Shown: piece by piece, positions 31,076 through 44,213 of the stretch
Position numbering within the stretch: position 1 is the stretch's first letter
Layout: every line of letters begins with the position of its first letter
Source: Luzula sylvatica
Taxonomy: Eukaryota; Streptophyta; Magnoliopsida; Poales; Juncaceae
Direction: 5' to 3'
NCBI GenBank assembly: GCA_946800325.1
Contig: OX326962.1
Coordinates: forward strand, 424,001 to 488,000
Length of the DNA: 64,000 nucleotides
Notes under the pieces: generated by a model
The model's input: the letters and a program-made list of their open reading frames with translations, nothing else
Told to the model about the DNA's origin: nothing
Databases searched by the model: none
Translations under genes and position numbers: made by a program

Positions 31076-33577
31076 TTTTCCTTTCCTTCCGCTGCATCGT
31101 AGGAAGTTCTGTTCCAACATACCAATCAGTTAGCGCGCCAAAGCCATCGCGTTCAGATAACAAGCCTGAATCATAACCTGGGATTTCCCTAGCAAGTCGG
31201 CGAGCAAGCCAAATCTGCCGGAAGTTGGAAATCCAGGTCTTGTATTTGCCGGAACTTCTGCTTTGATGAGATAGAAGGAGTGAGTATGTTTGAAGGTGGT
31301 TCACTAAATAAATCGACGAATCAATCCCATTTCAAATGAGACCTCAACTGCACTTGTCTTTCCTGCATATATTCAGTTGGTGAAAGGCTATGTTTCAAAG
31401 AATGAGAATTCGCATTTGACGAATCTCTATAATCGGCTCACCCAGTTGATGCTCACTTGTCAAAATCAACATATTTGGATGGGACGGATTTGCAGGTCGG
31501 TCTCCGCGTGGCTTGGGATTACCCAGTCCTTAGAGCAAATAGATCTGTACTCCACGAACTCAATGCCCTAATAAGGCCTGTGAAGTAGCGAGGAGCGAAG
31601 GGAAGCCTTCCGATTGCAGATCCCATTTTCAACTGAGGCGGATGTGGATCATCTGACCGATGTCACTAGGTAAAGAAGAACTTGTTTTCTGTGAAATCCT
31701 TTGGCTATGTAGATCGTTTGGTTTCTTTTCGGTTTCTGTCTTCTTTTCTTTTTTGTGGTAGAATTCAAAAACAAGTCTCCGTGTTAACTCGGGGTGGTGT
31801 AATCCATTTGTTTGAAGTCTCGCATGGTCGTTCAAAAAGAAACTCTTGCCAACAACAAAAGTTCAGCGCGGGGTAGATTTGGATCAAGCAGTGGTATTTC
31901 CGTTCGGACAGCAGGTGAGCGCAGCCGCGATGAGTAAGATGAGGAAAGCACGATCCAAGAGGAAGTCAGTACTCCCCCGGCGCCTTTTCTTCTTTTGTTG
32001 GTACATACGTTTCTTTAGGAGTGGTGCTTCGCATAAAGCCAGGAATGAAATCCTCCTTCCCCAAAATCATCATCTTCGGGTAGACAAGGATGGAGCTACC
32101 ATCAAGTAAGTACGAGCGATATATGGTGGAGTTAGATCACAAACTCATAAAGAAGGAATGAGTGAAGCGAATTGAGATAATTATCTCATTATTTAAACGA
32201 GAGTGGTTTTTTTCATCTAATAAGACCATAAAACAAGTTCATTCGGGAGCTAGTGTACGCATCAATCTATCAGTTCACAGGTGTCTCTCCACCGGTTTAG
32301 AGAGAACGAAGAATGACATAGTCCAAGAGAAAGCCGACTTCTTCAACTACTAGCTAACTGACTGTGCTGTATGCCGACCAATAACTTTTCACATAGGTGT
32401 ACGATTCATTCCCACCTCAATGAACCAGATCACACATTTCTGTTGATTTGTGTAGTCAATGAATTTCCAGGGTAGGTTTTGTGCCCACACGTCACAGCAT
32501 GCACTGCGATCTTTTCATAATCTGAATGCAAGGAGTTAGTTACTGCCTCCGCTCTTCTATTCACAAAGAAGAAAGCTATCCTAACGCATTTCCTTCAGAG
32601 TATACTCTGACTGGACGTCACCCGTCATATCCATAAGGTCTCATCTTTGTCTTTTCCGCCGTAGTCTGCCAAAAAAGAGAAGCTCGCTCGGTTTATGACG
32701 CGTCGACAGCAACAGAAGAAGCAAAGGCTAACAAGGCTGACGAGACGGTGGTGATTTGATGACCTCAAGTGCGAGGTCGATCCTCTTCTGTCTTTGGTCG
32801 ACACATACTCCACAATGTAGCTCATATGGTATATGGTAGGTGCACTAGAGCTGGCATGATCGCTTCCATATCTGGAACCTGGTAGGTATAGATTTGCTCT
32901 TCTTTTTTCATCCGGGAGCTTCTTTTTTCCATCTTATTCGCTTAGTATGTTTTGCTTTATATGTGATGAGAATGTTGGATCTTTTCTTATAGTGCCAGAG
33001 TGTGATTCGGAAGTCTTTTTGCTTCGAGTTCAGTTATGGCAGAAGGAATTTATGAATCTAGCGCTGTGATTAGTGCTGATGCATCTCAAAAACAGGGAAG
33101 TAGTCAGATGGGACCACCCTGGGATGTATATCACCACTCGATCACTGAATGGGGCGAATTCTTTGAAGTGGTCGCAATCAGCCCGAATCTTTAGCGGAAG
33201 CAGGAAGCTCAATCCTCTCTCTCACGAAGAGCCATCCGAGGCCACTTTTGAGAAGTGGGAAGATGAGAATCTTACAGTGAAGTCCCTTTTCTAATATCAG
33301 TAAGATCTGACTTTGCCTACGTACGGCAAAGGGGATATGGAATAGAGTGACTGATAAGTACCCCAAGCCCAGTCAACTTCAAACTCAACTGCAAGCATAT
33401 TGACAATTTCCGGCAGGAGAAGAGTTGGGGAATACGGAAGAGCATGGGGGAGGAGCGAGTGAAGTATACATAATACGCAGGGAGGGCAAGATAAAGATAC
33501 TTTTTCTAGCATCCGATTTCTAACTACTCGTATCAGCTCAACCAGCAATTTGGCCCTTTCAAAACCGCTCCGTGGGT

Positions 33578-33593
33578 CCCCGCTGCGCGCCCC
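33578..33593 (-). repeat. GC 16-mer copy 11
   Basis: Exact copy in reverse orientation. Flanks in the GGGG orientation are AGGA and ACCC. Confidence 0.9.
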
Positions 33594-34470
33594 TCCTCTA
33601 TCAGCCGGATTGGATGGACCAGATGCCCATATCGAAGGAAGCTTCTGTACCAAAGACGAGAACGTTGGCTGGTAAGGGACTGGCTGTCGCACAACGAACG
33701 ACTACTCCATCAAGAAAGGTCAGGATGAGGCTCGGAACCTACATACCTGGTGGAGACCCCTGTTGGTACTTCGGATGTCAGTCAGTCTCGCCATCTGGAA
33801 ACCAAAGTCAGCTAGCACCATAAGCGCTTTCTCTGCTAGGCCGATGACTCGGAACCGGAGTGAGTAGTGAGCCGTAGGGCGGGATCTGTCTATCTAATCT
33901 CGATTCGGTGGTATCAGCAAATGAGAAGAAATAGGAAGAAATAGACGGACCTGGACAAAGAGTACAGCTATGATAAAAGCACAGGCCACACCTTATGAAA
34001 GGAGGATCCTTTCGTTCTACAGTAGTCAAGTCCACCAAAAGCCAACCCAACGAGAAGCTTCTAATGGTGATGAGGACCCTTTCTCCGGAAGACAAGTGGT
34101 AGTCCCAGTGAGGGGATTCACCCTATTAAGCACGGGTCTCACTCTACTCTACCAGTTCAGTTCGATGAGCTTGCTCCTAGCGGACCTGTGTGTGCCTACT
34201 ATCTAAGAAGTGTGTGCTAGAGAAAGGAAGCAAGTATAGATTCGATATTAACAACTTCGTTCTAGTCTGACTTCTCAGGTGATCTAACTATTCAATAAAA
34301 GAATACATATTCCATTCTTGCCATCATAACCACACACATACATCAAACAAAAGATTTCCATCCGACGCCTTTCAACTACCTGCTTTTCTCATCCAAGCCC
34401 GTCCCCCCCATGTTATGTTCAAGAATAGCTCTTCTTTGATTCCCTTTGACACTTTTGACCACATCAAAGA

Positions 34471-34486
34471 GGGGCGCGCAGCGGGG
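34471..34486 (+). repeat. GC 16-mer copy 12
   Basis: Exact copy, flanked by AAGA and ATAG. Confidence 0.9.
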
Positions 34487-35489
34487 ATAGGAACTGAGAC
34501 CTAGCGTTAAGCCTCAGTGTTGATGGGCTAAGGCACGTGTCCGGGGCCAAGTTATACATGGTTGACGGGGCCTTCTCGCCTAATACAGCGAACGAAGAGT
34601 CAAAGACGTGTGGATCATGGTGAGATTCTTTATGTAACAATCATTCGAGACCGGAAAACAGACGGAGAAGACCAGCTCGGCAATCCAAGCGGTAGCAAGA
34701 ATCTTCGATGGTAGCCCAGTGGTCAAGGAAGCACACAGCAATAGGGAAATCTTTCTCCAGTGTCCCTTGAGTAATACATTGAGAGTCTCAATCCTAGTGC
34801 CTGCTAGATTTGGACTTCCTCGTCAGCCAGTGCTAGTTCCATACCAGCTAGTTAACGTTCTGTTACTCAAAGGCCCTTTTTGAATTCTTCTTTTTGAAGC
34901 GAATGTTACGGCCTTTTCCATGGCGTACGACGAGGGCCCATGTCAAGCGACTAGTTCTCATAATAGGTCAGGTTAATCCTTTCTTTTTTCTGGGTGAGCT
35001 AGCAAACCAGACTGGAAAGATTATATAGTTGATAAGGAAGGAAGATACAAACCTATACTTCTATCTCTCTTCCGGGTCCAAGGGGAATCAAAAAACCCAT
35101 CCTGTTTCAACAACTACCTGACGTGAATGCATACCTGACAACGTAGCTTACCCATGCACATAAGTGACTTACCTACCCCGCAACCTCGGCATACATACTT
35201 GGCTATCCGTGGTGACTTACTTGACAACTTGACGCATCTCCTTTCAGCAGCTCTAAACCTTTACTCCACGCTAGCTCTATACCTTTGACGCATGTCTCTC
35301 CTATCTCTTCATTATGCATTACGTGCTTCGCCTAAGTTGACTTACCTTCCAAACACCTATCTGTGAAAGCCTATACCTTCTTTGGCTACCTCAAACACGT
35401 ATCCGTTCATACTTTGCGTTACCTGTTCATTCTGATCTCGCCTATACCGCTTATCTGTGCTAACAAACAAACAACGCTAGCCTAGAGTA

Positions 35490-35505
35490 GGGGCGCGCAG
35501 CGGGG
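35490..35505 (+). repeat. GC 16-mer copy 13
   Basis: Exact copy, flanked by AGTA and AATT. Confidence 0.9.
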
Positions 35506-37395
35506 AATTCTCTTTCATATAAAGTGAATTTTGTCAATCAAGAAATGAAGTAGTCTGTGAGTTTTTGAGGTATTCCTTTCTTTCCACAAAAAAGGGATGT
35601 TCTGACTTGACGTTCTCCTTTCTTACTACACAGGGCTATAGGCACTCCTCCACTCTTATCTAATAATTCAAGCTGACTTCGGATTGGCATTTATTTCAAG
35701 TTGTGAAATAGGGCTATGGAATGGCACTAGGGTAGGGATCTACTTTCATCTTTCTTTGATGTAGAACTTGATTTCAGTGAATAGGTCAGATACGGAATAG
35801 GGAAGGATAACCATAGGACTTTCTTTAGTGAGGAAAAGGAAAAGAGAGAAGAATTACATCTTTCTTTTTATTGGAACTAGGTCACGAAAATAGGTAGGTA
35901 TGGTGTGGGTCAAACAGGTCACTCTGCAGGTGTCAGAGTTTATGTCTACTATTTCTTCCTTTTTCGATTCTTCTACCGAATCTAGTATGGCATAGAAGTC
36001 TGCTATGTTTGAGCAAATGGCAAATCGAAAGACAGAAGCTGCTAAATAGGACTAGGGATAGGTCAAGTAGTGCGCCGGAGGGCTAGGTCACCAATCAGAA
36101 GAAGACCTTGAATGAAAGACAGAAGCTTAGGTCATCAAGTAGGGAATGGAACTCAGTCATGGGTCTAGGAAGTGCCCAAAGAAGTTACGGACTAGGGATT
36201 TCTATACATGCATTGGGATTAGTCAAGACAGAAGCTGCCGGCTTAGTCAAGAAGCTAGATAAACTACTTCAAGCAGGTCACCACTCTGCGTATCAATATG
36301 TATGAGGCATTGGGTAAATCAACAGTAGTTCTCTCTCATATGGAGAACGTGGAGTTGAATAAGAGTACTAGGGTAGGGGACGCTGAGTTAGTAGTTCGTT
36401 CTAGTAGTTTCAGCTTAGCACGGCGCATAGGAAATAGGTAGGAATAGGCATTGGCGTACAGCTTTGAATAGACAGGCTGATGTATCATATATAGACAGAT
36501 GGATTGACTTGTCTTGTGTATTTCATGTAGCTTTCACTTGATTCTCAGTCTACGGCCATATAATGACTTTCTGTCTTTGCTGCTTGAAAGGCTGCTTGCG
36601 ATCAAGCCATCCCGCACTCTTGCTTTCCTCAAATTGCTAACACGCTTAAGGGATTACACAAGCCGGACGGACGCATGCGGAGCGGCACCCAATAGACTGG
36701 CCGTAGCCACTAGTCAGAATCAGAGGTCGATGTTGAGGTTGGGAAATACACCCAATTCCAAGTCGTCCGACAAGCAGTATGAGCCCGGGTTTGCGCGTGC
36801 TGAAATTGCTTATTTCGGAAAGTGGCGAGGCAGGGATTCGCTTTTGTTGAAGAAACTGATTCATCCCACTAATCTCGAACTGCAAATACTTCATCGTCCT
36901 GGTTTTGGCTGGCGGCTTTGTTTGGGTATTCTTCTCAGACAATTCATTTGTCCCCAATTCCCCAGCTCTTGCCCTGTCAGCCTCAGCTTTAGCCTTCGCA
37001 TCTCAATCTAAGTTCCCACCTGGGATGAGTTCCCGCGACTCGATCGAGAGGAGGTTTGATGCTTTCTCGCTATAGACTAACTGCTGATGTCTGAATGTGT
37101 CTCGACGAATGGGCTGCCTCCCCACTTATGAACGTGCTTTGGTGATTCAATCGCTTGACCCGATCCATCTACCAGGGTTGAAGTCATAGGAAGATCGGTA
37201 ATTGGTCACAACAAATGCTTCATTCATTACTGGATTCCACCATTGGGTTGGGAATTAGAGAGGAGAGGTCCAAGTACTGAGAAACATGTCATCGCTCACT
37301 GCAAGAGGTGCCTGAATCCAAAGAAGACGAGGGCGGGCCACGCGCATTCACATCTGGGGTATGACCACCATCCTTCCTTCTTGGGGTAGATATGA

Positions 37396-37411
37396 GGGGC
37401 GCGCAGCGGGG
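37396..37411 (+). repeat. GC 16-mer copy 14
   Basis: Exact copy, flanked by ATGA and ACAC. Confidence 0.9.
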
Positions 37412-38386
37412 ACACTACCGACAAGGAAAGGTGATCAACGGGGGGACTTGACCTTTAGGCTAGGGTTCACGAGTTGGGCTTAATGGCTTGGCTGAATTGA
37501 TTCGGGCTAAGGGCTTGTGGTTAACGTCTTACCCAAGTAAGAAGCAATGACCTAGCTGACACCCATCCCGAGTCATGAATGTCCTCTGAACCCTACTACT
37601 CGATTGGATTTTCACCTTCGCTCCCAGCGAGAAACGTTTTTTGATCCCCTCGAGACAAATGCTCGATGAAATGTTTGAGAGAGGTATGTATTTAGACCCA
37701 TATTGCTACTTGTTCGTTGTTCTTGCATTGGCTTGCGTTGCGGTGTGACTTTCTTCGTGACTTGACTGCTAGACTGCTTTCCTTTGGCGGTATCATATCG
37801 TTGAGGTAGTGTAGTACTAGGACCTGGGCCTTCGGCTGGGAACTTCCTGTTCGAAGCAAGTGTAGCGAAGTCGGGGGTTCAGTAAGGCAGATCCTTATTC
37901 TGGGAAAGGTCTCGAAGTCACTTCCGGATTGACTGATGACGGAGTTCCAGTCGAAAAATGAGAACGCACAGGCTCAGGGCCTGAAATCAATAGAAAAGAA
38001 AGGCGATTCCTGATCTGAAGAGTTGAGTTGCTATAGTTCAATCTCTTTCATTTTGTCAGGCTAAGCTTTGGTGGTATATCCTGACTTAGTACTTTTTCTC
38101 CCTAAAATGGATTTAGGAAAGCTTCCACTCCTCAAGTTAGTCTTCTGCTTTCACTGTCTTCTCTATTTATATATTTCACCTAGGGGAAGAATTCGACTCA
38201 GCTTAGCCTTGACCTTGGCACCTGACCTTCTCATCCGCCTGCTTGGGAATTCGATTCAATAAAGAGGACTAGCTGTGAGCTTTGAGGAAAGCCTTGAAGT
38301 TCTCTTTCGACTTTCCGTGGATTCCCTTATCTTCCAGAGCCTGAGTTTGATTGTCGATCTACTGAAGTTCAGTATCCCGCATGCAA

Positions 38387-38402
38387 GGGGCGCGCAGCGG
38401 GG
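38387..38402 (+). repeat. GC 16-mer copy 15
   Basis: Exact copy, flanked by GCAA and AGCG. Confidence 0.9.
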
Positions 38403-39446
38403 AGCGATCCACTCTTTCTCGAATGTTCGCACTATGGGGAAGCCTTGGTGGAGTAAGATAGCCTCTTAATGTTTCGGAACTTTCCATTGATTGAGCTTCC
38501 CAGTACTGCCTTTTCATACTTTGTGTTTCGTATGTGTTAGACCTGTGTGAATAGTAGCCGGCTCTTATATACTTCTGATGAGCACCGCCCTCTCGTGGGA
38601 CTTCGATCTGTGGTATCGCAATTAGGCGACCCGGTAAAAGAAGACTTTGAGGTCTCCGATGTCTCGCAGGAAAGGTATGAGCAAGCTGATCGGTAAAAGA
38701 GATCTGGAACTTCCTCAAAGTGCTACATCTTTGCCTTCGGCCTCTGAAGCGTATCCTTTGAATAAGATGACCAATACCTAATCTATCATGGAGCTTATCC
38801 CAATGGCATCTCGAGCCGAGTGCTGATAAGTATGATGGGATCTTGTATTGACCGTTGGTTATCTCCGCCTCAAGCTATTGTGAGCAGGCCCTTATGATAG
38901 AGAACTTGGAAAAATGACACGCCGTTTGAGCGCAAGTTCATCGCCCTCTGTCTTCCGTTCCTGGGTCTATTGATGGAAATGTGGGCTAGGGTTGTCAAAG
39001 GGAAGGATCGAGAAGGGGCATGCGCCGATTTCCAAATCAAAGCTACCTCGAATTCCGATATTATTGAGTAAGGGATTTGGAAGTGGACTAGACAAGGGAT
39101 CGAAAGACTCTCGGGAGATTCTACCTGCCCCCCTTATATAAGCTGAAAAGGTCGCTCCTCTAGATAAAATGCTCACCCGCTGATAGCCGATTGTAGCTGC
39201 AATGGACTACGGATGCAGGCTACTGAGTCTCTTTGAACAGCAGAGGCCTAACTTCTATATAACTGGTCCTATCTTGTGTTATGGTAGCCTCCCCAACTTC
39301 TAGTAATAGCGGGGAAATTCTGGCTTTCTAGAGAAGTATGTGTATGGATGTGTTAAGCTGTGTGAAGCATGGCAAATTCCTACTCTCTCGAGAGGTTCTA
39401 CGTGAGACCTACGTCTGCTTATGAACTAACAGCGCTCATCGCGAGT

Positions 39447-39471
39447 CCCAAGCTCACGAGGCAATCCATTA
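39447..39471 (+). repeat. 25-bp dispersed direct repeat, copy B
   Basis: Exact match to 28981-29005; flanks differ on both sides. Confidence 0.92.
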
Positions 39472-41347
39472 CTTCTTCGCGAACATAGCTCGGATCCCTT
39501 TTCCGCGAGACCCAAGCAACTCCTTCTTTTTTGGGTGCACCCTGCCTAACCATCGTCGATCTACATCCACATTCAAAAGAATGGCATAATTTGCAGAGGT
39601 TTGTATCCACTAATACCGAGGCTGACCTTTAGCTAGTCAACCATGCGTCAAAAGTCTATACAAACAGAATTTGGCAACGGCTATGAGCTTCACTTAGGCT
39701 TGGAACAGAGTTGACAAGGTCGGCTGAATCCGATACAGAAACCAAGCCAGGAAGGCAAGCCCTTCAATCCCCAATTGCAAAAGTAGTGCAAACAACCAAG
39801 CAAGTTATTTGATCAATAGCAGCAGCGATATACCCGGGAAAAGCAGCTGTACGTGAAGATCACAGAAAAAAGGATTTTCCGTAGTTGGAAATACGGGAAA
39901 GGCCGTGTAACAACAAAACAAAATGAGATATCTTTCGTAGCCTCATCAAAAGCTTCTATTTCCACGCATTTGCTTCTTCTTGACTGGCCCCATATGGAAG
40001 CTTGATGTTGATCTTCCATCATTCCCGCATGAATGCGAAAGACCCTGAATTGAATGAGAAAGGACAGATGAATGAAGAGCTTTTGACGAAGGACGAGAGA
40101 ATGGAGAAAAGAGAAGAGTGCGCGGCTGATCGATTAGAAATTGGAGTCCTTTGCTGCAGAGAAGAAAAGGCTTTCTTTCACGCTCCAAGGGTCTTGACCT
40201 CCGTCCGCAGAGTCTCCAACCTCATGCCTTGCTTTTGGTACAGTGGAAAGGAAGATGTGAACATGCATTGGAGTCTGTGACCAGCCTTCTTTTCTTTCTT
40301 GATAGTCTGGCACCAGCCTTCTTTTCTGGATAGTCCGGTGCTAGCGAACGGCAGGTTCGGATCTGTTCATTGGCAATGAGAGTTTGACTTTCTCGTTGTT
40401 GAAACTAGTCCTACCCTACCGGGAATTTGATAGGTATTGATGGCCTCAGACCTATGGTTGGTTAGCTAGGTCAGATAGGAAGAGAGGCGGACGTACGCTG
40501 GGCCGATCCGTAACTAGCGAAGGGCAGTCCATGTTCCGCGAGCTACGACTCACCACTTATCTCAAGTTCCGAACAAGATAACCTTCTTCCGCGTTCCTCC
40601 AGGCAGTCTGAGTCTTTCATTGTGGGTCTTCAGACCTCTTCTCTTAAGTATTTCTAGCGCAACAGAGAACAGCAAATGGAAAGATTCCTGAGTAAGGAAA
40701 AGAAGTCAATCCAAAAAGGGGCATGTTGAGTCATAGGTATTCTGATGTAAGCCTATTGGATAAGTTTCACTAACATTTTATGAATCCCGCTTTTCAAAGT
40801 GAGCTCCCAGTTAAGCAGAAGACCTAGTTCTGGTCAAATTGCTTTCTTCTGGGCAGCGCATAACAAGACTTGGCTACGTACGTAGGACTGCCAGGAAAGG
40901 CCCTCCGCACTCTTTATCAAGAAGGAATGGCAGATGAATGCCAACCAGCACAACAAAGAAAGCCATAGCTATACACCTCTTCGCCGACACACACACACAA
41001 TTCAAAGATTGACTGTTTGGGACTGGCGACTATTGTAAGTCAAAGCCGGAACGAGCCAACTCTTTGACCAGAGGGAAGGTATCTGGCTTCGGCGTGTGAG
41101 AATACCTCTCAGCGCTTATTTGTCTTGTTTTGACTGAACTGAATGACCTTCCACTTCGACGTCCTGAGTTGGTAGCAAGTTACTTAGTGCAAGGAGTGAC
41201 GGAAGGACTGCGCCGGAGGCAGTTGAGTGAGGATTCGCAATGGAAAGGGATCAAAAGGACACTGACTCGAGTCACAGATTTGTTCCGGAATTCTGTTTTG
41301 GAAGTGAAAATGGATAAGATATATATTACAGGCAGGGTTGGAACTAT

Positions 41348-41884
41348 TTAAACACGACGTTTTTTGGGGAGTCGGCATCCATTATGTGGAAGTTGGGTCA
41401 CATCGTGGATGTACATAATGGGGGATTTCTTTCTAACTCCTTCACCTCGAAACCCTTCTCCCCAGCTCAAGATCACTTTCTTCTTTTTCCTGAAATAAGT
41501 AGATCCTTTCACTTTCATCACAACTGACTTGACACCCATCTTTCTGGCGGATCGACCGACATGTTCCGCAGTTGCTTCAGCAGCATACCGGGAAAGACGA
41601 GACCGCCCTTTTCTTTCCTCCAAACTACCTGCGGAGGCCCCAGTCTTCTTATTACCCCCTGCATCTGTCACGGTCACAAAGGTCTTCTTTTTCTTCAGTA
41701 AAACATGGACCAAATCTCTCTTCTTTTTCCGTGAACTTTGCTCATCTTCCTCTGCCAAGATGCTCTGTACGATGTTCATGGATTGGGAACTGCCCGCCGC
41801 AAGCCCAACAAGCCTATCAGTCTCGGCCCTGGTTTTGCCCTGCAGCATCAAGTGTTGACGGATCAATTGATCGGAAGTAGGCAT
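41348..41884 (-). CDS. rps11: Mitochondrial ribosomal protein S11
   Basis: The 178-residue product carries a uS11 domain from about residue 66 to the end. Visible blocks are TFVTVTDAGGNKKTGASAGSLEERKGRSRLSRYAAEATAEHVGRSA, then GVKSVVMKVKG, and the signature end MYIHDVTQLPHNGCRLPKKRRV, which matches the universal S11 C-terminus ([20 protein letters not shown] type). About 65 residues precede the domain (MPTSDQLIRQHLMLQGKTR ...); such N-terminal extensions occur in plant mitochondrial S11, and the Met at residue 13 is an alternative start. It lies 133 nt downstream of rps19 on the same strand, so the two are probably co-transcribed. Mitochondrial rps11 is lost from most angiosperms and kept mainly in early-diverging lineages, with scattered exceptions. 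Confidence 0.95.
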   Translation of the reverse strand: MPTSDQLIRQHLMLQGKTRAETDRLVGLAAGSSQSMNIVQSILAEEDEQSSRKKKRDLVHVLLKKKKTFVTVTDAGGNKKTGASAGSLEERKGRSRLSRYAAEATAEHVGRSARKMGVKSVVMKVKGSTYFRKKKKVILSWGEGFRGEGVRKKSPIMYIHDVTQLPHNGCRLPKKRRV

Positions 41885-42017
41885 CCTTCTTTCCTATGTC
41901 CTTTTCCCCTGGCAGCCCGGCGCACTAGTTATGACTCACGATACAAAGCCACATAGATAGATCCAATCGGAAAAAGAAAAAGGCCACTAAGTCACGTTCA
42001 TATATCGAGGTTTGCTT

Positions 42018-42299
42018 TTACTTTTTCCCCTTTCTGCCCTTTCCTCTACTCGTTTGATGAGGTCTTCGCCTTCGCGTCAAAGCGAACTCTCCAAACTTAT
42101 GACCAACCTTTCCTTCAGTGATCCCGCAACGAACAAAAGTTTTCCCATTGTAAATTAGTACAGAGCAATCCACGAATTCCGGCGAAATAGAAGATCTACG
42201 TGACCACATTTTCCTGCTCATCAGACTTTCTCTCCTCTTTTTCATTCGATCAAGGAAAGCATCAACAAAACTCCCCTTCCATATGGATCGTCGCGGCAT
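42018..42299 (-). CDS. rps19: Mitochondrial ribosomal protein S19
   Basis: The 93-residue uS19 protein starts MPRRSIWKGSFVDAFLDRMK at 42299; an upstream in-frame ATG adds only four residues and is not the family start. Conserved parts are KMWSRRSSISPEFVDCSVLIYNGKTFVRCGITEGKVGHKFGEFALTRRRRP. It binds 16S-like rRNA in the head of the mitochondrial small subunit. Many angiosperms keep rps19 next to rps3 and rpl16. Here neither is visible downstream, and rps11 follows instead. The frame is intact and C-to-U editing is expected. Confidence 0.96.
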   Translation of the reverse strand: MPRRSIWKGSFVDAFLDRMKKRRESLMSRKMWSRRSSISPEFVDCSVLIYNGKTFVRCGITEGKVGHKFGEFALTRRRRPHQTSRGKGRKGKK

Positions 42300-42606
42300 G
42301 ATGAACTCCATCCTGCCTTTTCTGACCCTACTACTGCCCTAAATCCTGCTTTGTTCCCCCAAGGTGACACCGAAGGTCTACCGAGTGAAAGAGTCCAGAA
42401 TGACGTCTAAACCATTTCATCTTTGAAAGTCCAAAATGAGACTATTGATATTCTTCCTTTTTCACAAACGCAAGGAGATGCTTACACTGCCTCCTCTCGG
42501 CCAGTAAGTGGGGTTTTCACTATCTTATCTTGAAGAAAAGAATGACTCCGGGAAGGGAAGGAGTGAAATAAGCAAACACACTATATATGATAAGCCCGGG
42601 TCTCCT

Positions 42607-42622
42607 CCCCGCTGCGCGCCCC
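42607..42622 (-). repeat. GC 16-mer copy 16
   Basis: Exact copy in reverse orientation. Flanks in the GGGG orientation are AGAA and AGGA. Confidence 0.9.
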
Positions 42623-44197
42623 TTCTGCCTTTGGAGCAGGAGGGATAGATCAAGCATTCCCTTGGACTACTTCCATAGAAAAAGGAGGGTTGCTATCAAA
42701 GAAGTGGGCTCTTCACACTCGAGTTGCTGTGATTGAACTTGAGGACAGCTAATATGCTGATTTCAGCTTAGTTTCTCAATAAAGAGCTAATGGTGGCTTA
42801 GTTGGTTAGGGCACAGTTTGGTGGAATTTGGGCTTCATTGTACGACCGGGTCACCACTAACAGTTTGATCCCTTGTCAGTCAGGTCAGCTAGCTGAAACT
42901 GGAAATTCTTGTCATTTCATAACATACCAAATCATCGAAACAATTATTGCCAGAATCTTCTACTGGTAGTTCATGTAAAGACATGCGGATCTTTCTCTGT
43001 TCAAACCAGTAACTCCGTGAGCTTTACAGCTTCATTAGGTCATTCTTTTGTTCCAATTCCATGTCCCACAATGGATAAATCATGCATCTCTTTTCAGATC
43101 TTTGATCTCCAATTCCCATCAGTACCAATAGAAATCCTACCCTTGTATCTTAGCACCCCTTGATATTCAGTCCCACCACTCCTGCCTCTCTTGGTTTCCT
43201 GAAGTTGCGTACCACCCGTCTCTAACGGCGCGAACGGAAGGAAGAACGATGCAGTGAGATCGATTGAAGCGATTAGCGGAAAGACATGGATGATCCCTCG
43301 ACGAGCTCTTGCTTCTTGATGTGTATTGTCACCGCCATTCTGCTTGGGATGTTTTGACTTCTTATTCGTAATAGGAAGCCCAGTCCCTCCTTCGCCCATT
43401 TCTTTTCGAGGCCTTGTTCACTCTAGCAAAGGCGCGGTGAGATATTTCTCGTCGTCTTGAGCACGAACAGAGCCTTGATGCACTACTCGTACCTTCAAAT
43501 ACTCAATCAACTGGTTACTAATTGACTATTCACAACCGGAAGAAAGAAATATTCATCTTGCTCGCCGTGACCTACTACCGCGACTTCGTGCTGGATTCCA
43601 TAAGTGTCAGGAACTCCACCATCATGGTGCAAGTGGGCCCTGCCTCAGCAGATTCCGGAAAGCCAAAGGCTATAACGGGCTAGAGCTGATGAAGATAAGC
43701 AACGGAGCCAATAGGTGCGCCGGGACTCCGCTTCACAGAAAGTGGGTAGTCTATTAGTGCCCTAGTTTCTTGATCTCTTGCCCACTAGCTGATAGAGATG
43801 CCACAGCTGCTTCTTCAGGAAGTCATGGCAGACCAGCGAATATTATGTAGTTGTCTTTGTTGGAGAAAGGGAGCAAGCCAGAAAATGGAAATGAAACAAC
43901 TTCCGTAATTCCTAGTAAATGAAACAACCTGTTGAAAAACCAATTGATATCTCTCTATCTCCGCTCTTGGTAAACAAGAAGAAGAGGGTGATTTCTCGGT
44001 TGCCAATCCTACTTGTTTGAGTATGTTGGTAAGGTATGGATCCGGTCATCCGCTTGAGTGCTTGCTCTTCTAATCTAATTAGTGCTTGGTCTTCACTCTA
44101 TGTTCCTAGAGAAGTTGGTTTCAAGCGAAAAGCAAAATCTCACAACGAATTAGTCAAAGATATATATTTCTAGCCCCGGGGAAAGCATGGCTTATCA

Positions 44198-44213
44198 GGG
44201 GCGCGCAGCGGGG
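44198..44213 (+). repeat. GC 16-mer copy 17
   Basis: Exact copy, flanked by ATCA and AGTG. Confidence 0.9.

Larger units (their letters stand above)
29062..41347. other. Long intergenic span, no gene recognised
   Basis: More than 12 kb with short frames I cannot assign. It contains six GC 16-mer copies, five of them within 33.5-38.4 kb. The 35.7-36.5 kb part is rich in words such as GGTCAAGTAG, CACTAGGGTAGGG and AAGCTGCCGG, which also recur at 44.6-44.8 and 55.5-56.1 kb. The 35.1-35.5 kb part is rich in the complementary type of words (GACTTACCTACC). Confidence 0.6.

Noticed and set aside
33297..33692. 131-codon minus-strand frame
   Set aside because: It runs through a GC 16-mer insertion, has no recognisable domain, and is probably fortuitous.
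36514..37011. 165-codon open frame
   Set aside because: No family resemblance or motif; the length is within chance expectation, and a minus-strand frame overlaps it.
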